In this document: in pieces, positions 1-8,358 of the stretch
Position numbering within the stretch: the first letter of the stretch is position 1
Layout of the letters: each line of letters opens with the position of its first letter
Origin: an uncultured Oscillospiraceae bacterium
GTDB lineage: Bacteria; Bacillota; Clostridia; UBA1381
NCBI GenBank assembly: GCA_946531785.1
Contig: CAMNAT010000028.1
Span: 1 to 12,377 of the forward strand
Direction: 5' to 3'
DNA: 12,377 nucleotides
Notes under the pieces: model-generated
Seen by the model: the letters and a program-made list of their open reading frames with translations, nothing else
Databases searched by the model: none
Told to the model about the DNA's origin: nothing
Position numbers and translations under genes: made by a program

Positions 1-936
1 TATGGGATCGAAAAGGAACTGCCCAGGTGCATTGACAGCATATTGGCTCAGACATATAAGGATCTGGAGATCATCCTCATTGATGACGACTCGCCGGATC
101 ATTGCGGTGAAATATGCGACGCATACGCAAAAAAGGACAGCAGGATAAAGGTCCTGCACGACCCGAACGGCGGTCTGTCCGATGCCCGCGACCACGGCAT
201 AGATGCCGCTACCGGCAAATATCTCGGATTTGTTGACGGCGACGACTACATAGAGCCGGAAATGTACGAAAAGCTCCATGAGGCGCTCGTAAAAAACGAT
301 GCAGAAATAAGCATATGCAGCTTCAGATATATAGGCGACCACGAGGACAGGAACAGGCTGATACCCATCCATGACGAGATCTTATCCGGCAAGGAGATCC
401 TTTTGAACAAGAGGGCATCCCATCATCCGTGGGGGTGGGGGTACGCATGGAACAAGCTTTATAAGCATGATGTCTTCCGTGAGCTTCGATACCCCATCGG
501 CAAGGCGTTCGAGGATGACTTTATCGTGCACAGGATGTTCTGGGATGTGAAAAGAGTGGCGTGCATATCATATGTAGGCTATAATTATATCCAAAGAGCA
601 TCAAGCATAACTCATGCATACAAATTAAATGTCCTTGACGAGATCGAATCAAGGTTAGGCAGAGACGACTTTTTCAGGGAAAAACACGCTCCGCCGCGGG
701 CACGGTATATTTGTTTTGCAAGGTGCTATTATGTGATGTACGGCGTATACGAGCATGCCGACTTCAGGCATGAGCCGTTTGTGTCAAAGCTCAGGATGTT
801 TGCAAAGGAGCTGAGGAAAAGAAACAGGGCGTTATTGAGAGAACCTCTGTCTCTTTCTCAAAAAGCCTTCCTGCTGATGAACTATATCAGCCCGTACTAT
901 ACATGGCGGCTGAGGAACATAATTAAAAGGAGATAA
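1..936 (+). CDS. Family 2 glycosyltransferase, 5'-truncated by window edge
   Basis: Probably transfers a sugar from a nucleotide-sugar to a growing surface or exopolysaccharide repeat unit at the cytoplasmic face of the membrane. The frame is open from base 1 and its first residues (YGIEKELPRCIDSIL) match the conserved N-terminal segment of GT-A family 2 enzymes, so only about 10-15 residues are likely missing; the TTG at 43 is internal and not the true start. Visible motifs, numbered in the 311-residue partial product: the nucleotide-binding DDDSPD near 28-33, GLSDARDHGI near 58-67, the metal-binding DGDD at 79-82, and WGWGYAWNKLY followed by FEDDF, which resemble the acceptor and catalytic-base region of EpsJ-like transferases. 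There is no obvious membrane segment. It sits 12 bases before a Wzx-like flippase, which supports a role in polysaccharide assembly. The sugar and acceptor cannot be told from sequence. The family call is secure. Confidence 0.9.
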   Translation, partial: YGIEKELPRCIDSILAQTYKDLEIILIDDDSPDHCGEICDAYAKKDSRIKVLHDPNGGLSDARDHGIDAATGKYLGFVDGDDYIEPEMYEKLHEALVKNDAEISICSFRYIGDHEDRNRLIPIHDEILSGKEILLNKRASHHPWGWGYAWNKLYKHDVFRELRYPIGKAFEDDFIVHRMFWDVKRVACISYVGYNYIQRASSITHAYKLNVLDEIESRLGRDDFFREKHAPPRARYICFARCYYVMYGVYEHADFRHEPFVSKLRMFAKELRKRNRALLREPLSLSQKAFLLMNYISPYYTWRLRNIIKRR

Positions 937-948
937 GGAGAAACAATA

Positions 949-2478
949 ATGGCTACAAGGACTCAACATGCAAAGCGCAATATTATTACATCTATAATCA
1001 ACAAGCTGGTGTCGATGTTTACTGTTTTTGTGATGAGAACGATAATCATCCGGTATCTCGGCGCGCTGTATCTGGGTCTGGACAGCCTGTTTGCATCGCT
1101 TCTGCAGATATTGTCTCTGGCAGAGCTGGGCGTCGGCGCGGCGATGGTATTCAGCATGTACAAGCCCATCGCGGAGGGTGATACTCCCGCGATCTGCGCC
1201 CTGCTGAAGCTGTACCGCACCTTTTACAGATGGATAGCTGTCATCATGGCTGCGGGCGGGCTGCTTATGATGCCGTTTTTGCATCTTATCGTTAAGTCCG
1301 AGCTGCCGCCGGGCGCAAATCTGTATCTGCTGTATCTTATCAATCTCTCAACGCCGGTCTTAAGCTATCTGCTGTTTGCGTACCGCGATTCTCTTTTTAC
1401 CGCAAATCAGCAGTATTCGATAAACAATAACATATATACATATTTCAAGATCGGCTCATCTGTGGTGCAGGCTGCAGCGGTAATTATATTCAGAAATTAT
1501 TACTTTTACTGCCTCATCCTTCCCTTGAGCGAATTGGCAAAGAACTATGTTATATATGTACTGTCAAATAAAATGTATCCCCAATACCAATGCAGCGGCA
1601 CCGTCCCGAAGGAGGCGCTGGACGGCATAAAAAAGCGCATAGCGGGCATGTTTCTGACCAAGGTGAGCAGCACCTTCAGGAACTCGCTCGACAGCATAGT
1701 TTTATCGTCCTTTCTGGGGCTCAACCTGCTTGCGATGTATAATAATTATTATTATATCCTCAACGCCATAACCGGATTCCTTATGCTTACGACCACAAGT
1801 ATAACCGCAAGCGTCGGAAATTCAATGGTGCTTGAGACCAAGGACAAGAATTATGCCGATTTCAATAAGCTGCAGATGCTGTTTATGTGGCTGAACGCAT
1901 GGGCTACGACCTGCCTTGTAGGCTGCTATCAGCCGTTTATAAAGCTGTGGGTCGGCGAAGGGATGATGTTCAATGACACTATAATGATGATATTCTGCGT
2001 GTACTTCCTGACGCTCGGCTTCAACAGGGTATGCTATATCTACCGCCAGGCTGCCGGGCTCTGGTGGCAGGACAGGTTCAGACCGATAGCCGAGACCATA
2101 ACCAATTTCGTTTTAAATATTGTGCTGGTAAAATATATCGGCGTAACAGGCGTTATGTTCTCAACGATATTCTGCATCGTATTCATCGATTGCGTATGGG
2201 GCGGACGGACGCTGTACAAATACTACTTCACAGACAAGCACTTGTCGGAATACCTGCTGAAGCTTGCGCTGTATTCAGCGCTTACGCTTGCCGCGTGCGC
2301 GGGCTGCTACTTCATATGCACCCGTATAGGTCTTGACGGAATACCCGCTCTCATAGTAAATCTTATCGTGGCAACGGTCGTTTCAAATATAATTTTCGCT
2401 GTCGGCTGCAGCTTCCTGCCGGAATTCAGACCCGCTATCCGTTTTGCATTGAACGCGGCGGGAAGGACGGGAAAATAA
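949..2478 (+). CDS. Wzx-like polysaccharide/oligosaccharide flippase (MOP/PST family)
   Basis: Likely flips lipid-linked polysaccharide repeat units across the cytoplasmic membrane. The 509-residue product is hydrophobic throughout with roughly 12-14 membrane segments, the usual size and layout of the polysaccharide transporter (PST) branch of the MOP superfamily. The N-terminal region (a basic stretch, then a long hydrophobic helix, then RYLGALYLGLDSLF and LSLAELGVGAAMVFSMYKPI) is the typical opening of Firmicute Wzx/RfbX proteins, whose first helices carry a G-x-x-x-GL pattern and the 'LAELG(V/I)G' segment. Start chosen at ATG 949 because AAGGAG at 935-940, overlapping the stop of the preceding gene, lies 8 bases upstream. 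It is tightly coupled to the upstream glycosyltransferase (12-base gap). A lipid II-type flippase (MurJ) is less likely given the length and glycosyltransferase context. Substrate unknown. Confidence 0.88.
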   Translation: MATRTQHAKRNIITSIINKLVSMFTVFVMRTIIIRYLGALYLGLDSLFASLLQILSLAELGVGAAMVFSMYKPIAEGDTPAICALLKLYRTFYRWIAVIMAAGGLLMMPFLHLIVKSELPPGANLYLLYLINLSTPVLSYLLFAYRDSLFTANQQYSINNNIYTYFKIGSSVVQAAAVIIFRNYYFYCLILPLSELAKNYVIYVLSNKMYPQYQCSGTVPKEALDGIKKRIAGMFLTKVSSTFRNSLDSIVLSSFLGLNLLAMYNNYYYILNAITGFLMLTTTSITASVGNSMVLETKDKNYADFNKLQMLFMWLNAWATTCLVGCYQPFIKLWVGEGMMFNDTIMMIFCVYFLTLGFNRVCYIYRQAAGLWWQDRFRPIAETITNFVLNIVLVKYIGVTGVMFSTIFCIVFIDCVWGGRTLYKYYFTDKHLSEYLLKLALYSALTLAACAGCYFICTRIGLDGIPALIVNLIVATVVSNIIFAVGCSFLPEFRPAIRFALNAAGRTGK

Positions 2479-2519
2479 AGCATATTTCACAAACACGCAT
2501 CTGCAGGAGATCTAAGCTT

Positions 2520-5186
2520 ATGGAAAACAGGAGAAGCACAGTCGGATTTATAACAGCGGGAAGTATGCTAATCGTATGTATACTTGTGCTCAGTACACTA
2601 TGGATGGGTCAAAGCGCAAAGAATGATACGGACAAAGCAGCGCGCACGGTCAGCCTGCTGTACCTTGACGAGCTTGCGGCGCGCCGCGAGCAGGTGGTGG
2701 AGAACAACCTCCAAAGCAATATAAAGACCATCCGCATTGCCATTGATCTTCTGACAGATGAGGATCTCAGCGATAAAGCGCATCTTGAGGCATATCAGTC
2801 ACGCATGAAGCATCTGTATAATCTCGACAAATTCGCCTTTGTCGATACGGACGGACTTATCTATACCTCACTGGGCACACAGACAAATATCAATGAATAC
2901 ACCTTTGACTACAGAACGATATCAAAGCCGGAGATATCGGTGCTCAATCTTGACACCCGGGATAAGAAGGTAGTGATCGCTGTTCCTATAAACATCCCAT
3001 TTAACGGAAAAGCGCTTTCGGTCTGCTTTATGGAGATCGACATGAAGGTGATGCTTGCCGGCGCGTCAATGGACTCGGGAGGCGACGGAGCTACCTTCTG
3101 CAACATCTATACGAACCAGGGCGTTGCTCTTTCCAATACCGTTCTCGGCGGGCTTTCCGCCGATGATAATCTGCTCGTTGCTGTCAGAAACGCGGAATTT
3201 GAAAAGGGATATGATTATGACTCGTTTATAAACGATTTCCAATCGGGCAAAAAGGGTGAGATATCCTTTACATACAAGGGGATCCGCGAAACGCTCAGCT
3301 TCGCCCCCGTGCAGGATACCGACTGGCAGCTTACATATCTGGTGAGAGAAAGCGTCATAAGCGACAAGATCGGATATATTTCAAGCGATATCGTGCGCAG
3401 AAGCATTATCCAGTCCGTGATAATCATAGCCGCCATTTTAGGCATGTTTTCGCTTATCCTGATACAGACCAGGCGAAACGCCGGGCTTGAGCTGGAGCGG
3501 AAAACAGCAGAGGCGGAGATCAAGGGCAAGCAGGAGGAGCTGGAGCAGCGCATTGCCCTGCAGAAGCAGCTTGAGGAGCAAAGCAAGCTGCTCAGCGAAG
3601 CGCTCACCGCCGCCGAGGGTGCAAACAAGGCAAAAACAGCGTTTCTTTCCAACATGAGCCACGAGATCAGAACACCGATGAATGCGATCATCGGGCTTGA
3701 CAGCCTTGCCCTCCGCGACGATACGCTATCCGAAAAAACGCGGGAGTATCTCACGAAGATCAATGGCAGCGCCAAGCATCTTCTTGGGCTGATCAACGAT
3801 ATTCTGGATATGAGCCGTATCGAATCGGGAAGGCTTGTACTCCGCAGCGAGGAATTCTCCTTCAGCGAGGTGCTCGAGCAGATCAATACAATGGTCATGA
3901 CTCAATGCGAGGAAAAGGGGCTTTCCTTTGAATGCCGTATCAACGGGCATATCGATGATCATTTTATCGGTTATGAGATGAAGCTCAAGCAGGTCATTGT
4001 CAATATTCTCAGCAATGCGGTCAAGTTTACCGAAACGCCCGGCAGCATTGTTCTGTCGGTTGAAAAAATAAACGATTTTGAAGGGCAGTCCACTCTGCGC
4101 TTCTCGATTAAGGATACCGGCATAGGAATGAGCAAGGAGTTTATCCCGAGGGTGTTCGATTCCTTTGCTCAGGAGGACAGCACCCGTAAAAACAAATACG
4201 GCAGCACAGGACTTGGTATGGCGATCACAAAGAGCATAGTGGAGCTTATGAACGGCACTATAACGGTCGATTCGGAAAAGGGTGTCGGAACGGAGTTTGT
4301 TGTCGTTGTTCCGTTAAAGAACTGTGAAAATCCGAGCGTTGGCTTCGATACGATCAGCACAAAGGATATGCATGTTCTGGTGGTCGATGACGATCCCATA
4401 GCCTGCGCACATGCCAAGCTTGTTCTGGACGAGGCGGGGATCCGCGCCGACACCGCTAACGGCGGCACAAAGGCGCTTGAAATGCTCGAGGTCTGCCATA
4501 CAAAGCAGGATCCGTACAATCTTGTGCTTCTTGACTGGAAAATGGCCGGTATGGACGGCATAGATGTCGCAAAGGAGATCCGCAGCCGCTACGATAATGA
4601 AACGACCATTATTATCCTGACAGCGTATAACTGGGATGAGATCATGGACGAGGCGTTTCACATAGGCGTTGACAGCTTTCTTGCAAAGCCGCTGTTCGCC
4701 TCCAATGTTATTGATGAATTCATGCGGATCGCAAGAAGGAACAGTCTGAGCACTGCGAAGGATAAAAAACGCGCGGAGCTTACCGGCAGACATATCCTCT
4801 TAGCTGAGGATGTTATGATCAATGCCGAAATTGTCAAGGAGCTTATGCGCTTCCGCGACGCGAATGTTGATCATGCCGAAAACGGAAGACTTGTCATAGA
4901 AATGTTTGAAAAAAGCGAGCCCGGATATTATGACGCTATCCTTATGGATGTAAGGATGCCCGAGGTGGACGGGCTTGAGGCAGCACGACGGATACGTGCG
5001 CTTGAAAGACCCGATGCAAAGCTCGTTCCGATCATCGCCATGACGGCAAACGCCTTTGACGAGGATGTGCAGCGCTCGCTCCAGGCGGGCATGAATGCGC
5101 ATCTGTCAAAGCCCGTGGAGCCTGAGCAGCTGTTCAAGCTGCTTGAGGAGCTTATTTGGAAAAAGGATGAGATGACAGGAAAATAA
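2520..5186 (+). CDS. Membrane hybrid sensor histidine kinase with two receiver domains
   Basis: Senses an extracellular signal and autophosphorylates, then passes phosphate to its own receivers. Domain order in 888 residues: membrane helix about 9-30; extracellular sensor about 31-294, resembling a Cache domain; second membrane helix about 295-316; coiled coil about 320-370; HisKA with phospho-acceptor His381 in the FLSNMSHEIRTPMNAI motif; HATPase with N box Asn495/Asn499, DTGIG at 532-536 and GLGMAI at 564-569; receiver 1 about 617-740 (acidic 623-625, Asp672, Thr701, Lys723); receiver 2 about 757-880 (Glu763/Asp764, Asp810, Thr842, Lys864). All key catalytic residues are present. There is no HPt and no DNA-binding domain, so the final output must lie elsewhere. 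Start ATG 2520 follows AGGAGA at 2505-2510. It lies between polysaccharide genes and two c-di-GMP genes, suggesting they share a pathway; this link is inferred. The signal is unknown. Confidence 0.92.
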   Translation: MENRRSTVGFITAGSMLIVCILVLSTLWMGQSAKNDTDKAARTVSLLYLDELAARREQVVENNLQSNIKTIRIAIDLLTDEDLSDKAHLEAYQSRMKHLYNLDKFAFVDTDGLIYTSLGTQTNINEYTFDYRTISKPEISVLNLDTRDKKVVIAVPINIPFNGKALSVCFMEIDMKVMLAGASMDSGGDGATFCNIYTNQGVALSNTVLGGLSADDNLLVAVRNAEFEKGYDYDSFINDFQSGKKGEISFTYKGIRETLSFAPVQDTDWQLTYLVRESVISDKIGYISSDIVRRSIIQSVIIIAAILGMFSLILIQTRRNAGLELERKTAEAEIKGKQEELEQRIALQKQLEEQSKLLSEALTAAEGANKAKTAFLSNMSHEIRTPMNAIIGLDSLALRDDTLSEKTREYLTKINGSAKHLLGLINDILDMSRIESGRLVLRSEEFSFSEVLEQINTMVMTQCEEKGLSFECRINGHIDDHFIGYEMKLKQVIVNILSNAVKFTETPGSIVLSVEKINDFEGQSTLRFSIKDTGIGMSKEFIPRVFDSFAQEDSTRKNKYGSTGLGMAITKSIVELMNGTITVDSEKGVGTEFVVVVPLKNCENPSVGFDTISTKDMHVLVVDDDPIACAHAKLVLDEAGIRADTANGGTKALEMLEVCHTKQDPYNLVLLDWKMAGMDGIDVAKEIRSRYDNETTIIILTAYNWDEIMDEAFHIGVDSFLAKPLFASNVIDEFMRIARRNSLSTAKDKKRAELTGRHILLAEDVMINAEIVKELMRFRDANVDHAENGRLVIEMFEKSEPGYYDAILMDVRMPEVDGLEAARRIRALERPDAKLVPIIAMTANAFDEDVQRSLQAGMNAHLSKPVEPEQLFKLLEELIWKKDEMTGK

Positions 5187-5221
5187 CACACGACTTTCTT
5201 GCCCGAAAGGAGGCAGACACC

Positions 5222-6442
5222 ATGTATTACTCCGCTATCGTTCTTATAGCATTAGTGATCCTTTTGATCGAAAACCGTGACATTATATTAAACAATAACG
5301 ACAGCTTCACAAGCCCTGCCTGGACGGTATACCGAAGGTTCCTGGTGGCTGTCGGGCTGTACTATATCACGGATATACTATGGGGCATTTTAGAGTACCT
5401 GAAGCTGGATCCCCTGCTGTTTGCAGACACCACAATATACTTTGTCGTGCTGGCTGTGGGTATGCTGTTCTGGACGCAGTATGCCGTTACCTATCAGGAG
5501 GGCAACAGCGCGTTCGGCCGGTTTCTTATATACGCGGGACGGATCTTTTTCGCGGTGATCACTCTTCTCGCTGCCGTCAATATTTTCGTTCCGGTCCTGT
5601 TTACCGTGGACGAAAGCTGCGTATACAGGACCTACACTGTGCGGCATATTATCCTTATCGCGCAGATACTGCTGCTGCTCACGCTCTCCTTCAACACAGT
5701 TTCATCAGCCATATCGCACAACGCCACTCAGGCACAAAAAAGCAGATACAGGACAATGGCTCTTTTCGGGCTGATCATGGCAGCAAATCTTTTCATCCAG
5801 CTGTGGTTCCCGCACCTGCCGCTCTATTCCGTCGCTTATCTGCTCGGGACCTGTCTGCTCCACACCTTTGTTATCGGTGATGAGAAGGAGGAATATAAGC
5901 AGGAGCTGGAGAGGGCGCTCGAGCGCGAAAAGTATCATCATGAGGAGCTCAGTTCGGCATGGGAGCTTGCATATACCGATACACTGACGGGAGTAAAAAG
6001 CAAGCTTGCCTATGTTGAAGCGGAAAAACGGATGGATCTCAAGATCGCCGGCGGCAAAGCCGACGATTTCGCGGTCGTGGTATTTGACCTGAACGGATTG
6101 AAGGATATCAACGACCGGTTAGGGCACGAATTCGGAGATCAATATATAATCAAGGCAACAAAGCTTATCGGTGACAGCTTTGCCGGCAGCAGTGTGTACC
6201 GCATAGGCGGAGATGAATTTGTGCTTTTCCTTGAAGGCGAAGGATTTTTCAACAGAGTTGAGCTGACAGAGGCATTCAACAGTCAGATAGACGAAAACGA
6301 AAGGAACGGCGGTGTTGTTGTGGCTGCCGGAATGTCGGTTTATCAAAAAGGGCAGGATATCTCTGTCAATCAGATTTTCTCCCGCGCAGATCAAGAGATG
6401 TACATGCGTAAACGCAAATTGAAGGAAATTGTTTTGAAATAA
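5222..6442 (+). CDS. Multi-pass membrane diguanylate cyclase (GGDEF)
   Basis: Predicted to join two GTP into the second messenger c-di-GMP. Residues 1-217 contain about six or seven hydrophobic membrane segments (for example near 2-16, 38-58, 70-90, 100-127, 141-161, 178-195 and 200-217), an integral-membrane sensor I cannot assign to a named family with certainty. A charged coiled linker, about 219-245, leads into a C-terminal GGDEF domain. The domain opens with the DTLTGVKSK element (usual DxLTGLxNR), has the metal-binding FDLNGLKDIND with Asp289, and an intact GGDEF signature at 329-333, so it should be active. The RxxD inhibitory site expected just upstream is absent (Phe-Ala-Gly-Ser at 320-323). 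Start ATG 5222 has an excellent AAAGGAGG at 5206-5213. It is followed 32 bases later by an EAL gene of opposite activity. Activity is inferred from motifs only. Confidence 0.92.
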   Translation: MYYSAIVLIALVILLIENRDIILNNNDSFTSPAWTVYRRFLVAVGLYYITDILWGILEYLKLDPLLFADTTIYFVVLAVGMLFWTQYAVTYQEGNSAFGRFLIYAGRIFFAVITLLAAVNIFVPVLFTVDESCVYRTYTVRHIILIAQILLLLTLSFNTVSSAISHNATQAQKSRYRTMALFGLIMAANLFIQLWFPHLPLYSVAYLLGTCLLHTFVIGDEKEEYKQELERALEREKYHHEELSSAWELAYTDTLTGVKSKLAYVEAEKRMDLKIAGGKADDFAVVVFDLNGLKDINDRLGHEFGDQYIIKATKLIGDSFAGSSVYRIGGDEFVLFLEGEGFFNRVELTEAFNSQIDENERNGGVVVAAGMSVYQKGQDISVNQIFSRADQEMYMRKRKLKEIVLK

Positions 6443-6474
6443 ATTTGATCATATACAAAACGAGGTAAAAAAGG

Positions 6475-8277
6475 ATGTATAGATTCCCTGATGAAATAAG
6501 AAGGCTCTATGAAAGCAGTCCGCTTTCGTTTATTTACTATCAGAATATAGATCACCGCGCCGTGCCCGTACTCGTCTCGGACGGCTTTTGCGCTAATACC
6601 GGCATAAGCCGCGAGGTCGTTTTTGATTGGCTTCAGCACGGTCTGTTCGGGATGATGCATCCGGATGATGTCGGTGTCGTGTCGCAGATCAGCGATGATT
6701 TTCTGCATCACAGGGGCTCATATAACGCTGTATTCCGAGTGAAGCTCGCTCAGACCGACTCCGCTCCGAACACCGGCTCCGAAGCCGGGTATATCCTGAT
6801 ACACGGGATCGGGCGGTGGCAGACCATGCCAGACGGAACAGAGCTGGCAGTGATAAACTATGGCAATCTTTCGGGCACCATGAAAACTCTCAAGGAAAAA
6901 ACGAGAGAGTATCTTCTGCAGCAAAAGGATCGCTTTTACACAGATCAGCTTACGACCCTTCCCAATATCAACTACCTGCATGAGTTCGGCAAAGACAAGG
7001 TAGACATGATCCGCGCGGACGGCAAGCTGCCCCATGTTGTCTATACGGATATATATTCAATGCAGTCGTATAATACTCAGTATGGCTTCAAGGAGGGCGA
7101 TGAGCTTCTTCGTCTGACCGCCAGAACGCTGGCCGCGCAATTCCCTAAGGCTCTTGTAGTAAGAGGCGCGGATGACCATTTTATTATGGTCACATGGCTT
7201 GATGATCACGGCGAGATGGAGAACCGGCTGCATGAGGCAAACAAGCTCATAAAGAAAAGCGCACGCGGCAACACCTCAGGGATCCGTTCGGGCATATGCC
7301 CCGTGAGCGAAAAAGTGACCCTGATCGAGGCGCTGGACCACGCAAAGCATGCCCTTAGAAGAATAGAAAGCAATATGACGCGCGAGGTGGCATTCTTTTC
7401 GCAGGAAAAGGAGAATTTCTATTGGCAAAACCGCTATATCGTAGAAAACTTTGATAAGGCAATGAAAAACGGGTGGATAAAGGTCTTTTACCACGCGCTG
7501 TATCGGATGGAAAGTCAGAAGATCGCTGCCTTTGAGGGCTTGGCGCGTTGGATCGATCCGGCACGCGGAACGATCCCGCCCGCGGACTTCATTCCTGTGC
7601 TTTTGAAATACCATCTGCTTTATAAATTAGACTTATATATGTTCGAGCAGGTATGCAGGGATATGAAGACCTGCCATGAGAAAGGCCTTCCCCTTGTGCC
7701 GGTCTCTGTCAACTTTTCAAGACAGGACTTTGATCACGCGGACATTGTCAGCGAGATGAACAGGCTCTATGAGAAGTACGAAATGGATAAGTATGTTGAT
7801 AAGCGCTATTTTATCGTTGAGATCACAGAGCATGATATCGCAGAGGGCGCAGACCGGCTGCGCGGGCAGCTGCGGGATATCCGCAAAAACGGCTATCAGC
7901 TCTGGCTTGACGATTTCGGCAGCGGCTACTCTGCGCTCAACATGTTCAGCCGTTATGACTTTGATCTTATAAAGTACGATATGGAGTTGCTCCGTCACTT
8001 AGACGATAATAACGGAGCAAACCGGCTTATATTGGAGGACCTGGTGAAGCTCGCAAAGAAGATGGGCATCCACACACTGATAGAAGGGCTGGAAACCACC
8101 GAGCAGCTTTCGTTTGTAAAGAAGATCGGCTGCGAGCTGGCACAGGGCTTTTATTATCACAAGCCGGAGTCATTGGACGAGACACTTTTCAGGATAGAAA
8201 ACGGAGATACTGTGAGGGAATGCGAAACTCCGTATGAAAGGCTTGGGATGAACCAAAAACAATTTAACGATCAATAA
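6475..8277 (+). CDS. PAS-like/degenerate GGDEF/EAL c-di-GMP phosphodiesterase
   Basis: Predicted to hydrolyse c-di-GMP to pGpG. Of 600 residues, about 8-135 resemble a PAS sensor fold (ESSPLSFIYY, then GMMHPDD near 59-65). Residues about 150-310 are a GGDEF-type domain: DQLTTLPN is kept at 157-164, but the signature is Ala-Asp-Asp-His-Phe at 232-236, so cyclase activity is unlikely and a regulatory GTP-binding role is possible. Residues about 325-575 form an EAL domain with the EAL motif written EGL (Glu354) and the known catalytic/metal ligands in place: Asn413, Glu449, Asp479-Asp480, Lys500, Glu537 and Gln557. No membrane segment is seen, so it is probably cytosolic. Start ATG 6475 follows GAGG at 6462-6465. 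It is the last gene before the operon terminator and directly follows the cyclase, so the two probably act on the same pool. Confidence 0.92.
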   Translation: MYRFPDEIRRLYESSPLSFIYYQNIDHRAVPVLVSDGFCANTGISREVVFDWLQHGLFGMMHPDDVGVVSQISDDFLHHRGSYNAVFRVKLAQTDSAPNTGSEAGYILIHGIGRWQTMPDGTELAVINYGNLSGTMKTLKEKTREYLLQQKDRFYTDQLTTLPNINYLHEFGKDKVDMIRADGKLPHVVYTDIYSMQSYNTQYGFKEGDELLRLTARTLAAQFPKALVVRGADDHFIMVTWLDDHGEMENRLHEANKLIKKSARGNTSGIRSGICPVSEKVTLIEALDHAKHALRRIESNMTREVAFFSQEKENFYWQNRYIVENFDKAMKNGWIKVFYHALYRMESQKIAAFEGLARWIDPARGTIPPADFIPVLLKYHLLYKLDLYMFEQVCRDMKTCHEKGLPLVPVSVNFSRQDFDHADIVSEMNRLYEKYEMDKYVDKRYFIVEITEHDIAEGADRLRGQLRDIRKNGYQLWLDDFGSGYSALNMFSRYDFDLIKYDMELLRHLDDNNGANRLILEDLVKLAKKMGIHTLIEGLETTEQLSFVKKIGCELAQGFYYHKPESLDETLFRIENGDTVRECETPYERLGMNQKQFNDQ

Positions 8278-8304
8278 ATCATTAGCTATCTCCGCTCAGC
8301 AAGT

Positions 8305-8350
8305 GGGGCTGCTGCAAAACTTGCGTTTTGCAACAGCCCCTGCTTTTTTT
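8305..8350 (+). terminator. Rho-independent terminator ending the polysaccharide/c-di-GMP operon
   Basis: A 16-base arm (8305-8320) pairs with 8325-8340 around the loop TTGC, with one C-A mismatch. The GC-rich base of the stem (GGGG/CCCC) is followed by TGC and seven T at 8344-8350. It lies 27 bases after the EAL gene stop. On the opposite strand no T-run follows the hairpin, so it is a poor terminator for the convergent gene. Confidence 0.9.
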
Positions 8351-8358
8351 ACCCCTTT

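Noticed and set aside
43..936. TTG at 43 as the true start of the first glycosyltransferase
   Set aside because: The frame is open to base 1 and the 14 upstream residues match the conserved family 2 N-terminus, so the gene begins outside the window.
3215..3898. Long - strand frame inside the kinase gene (227 codons)
   Set aside because: It is a Ser/Leu-rich antisense shadow of the kinase coiled coil and HisKA domain, without a ribosome site or recognisable motif.
4314..4793. Long - strand frame inside the receiver domains (159 codons)
   Set aside because: Antisense shadow of well-conserved receiver sequence, with no ribosome site and no family resemblance.
8305..8340. Hairpin as terminator for the convergent stalk-domain gene
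   Set aside because: On the - strand the hairpin is followed by mixed sequence and not a T-run, so it does not fit an intrinsic terminator in that direction.
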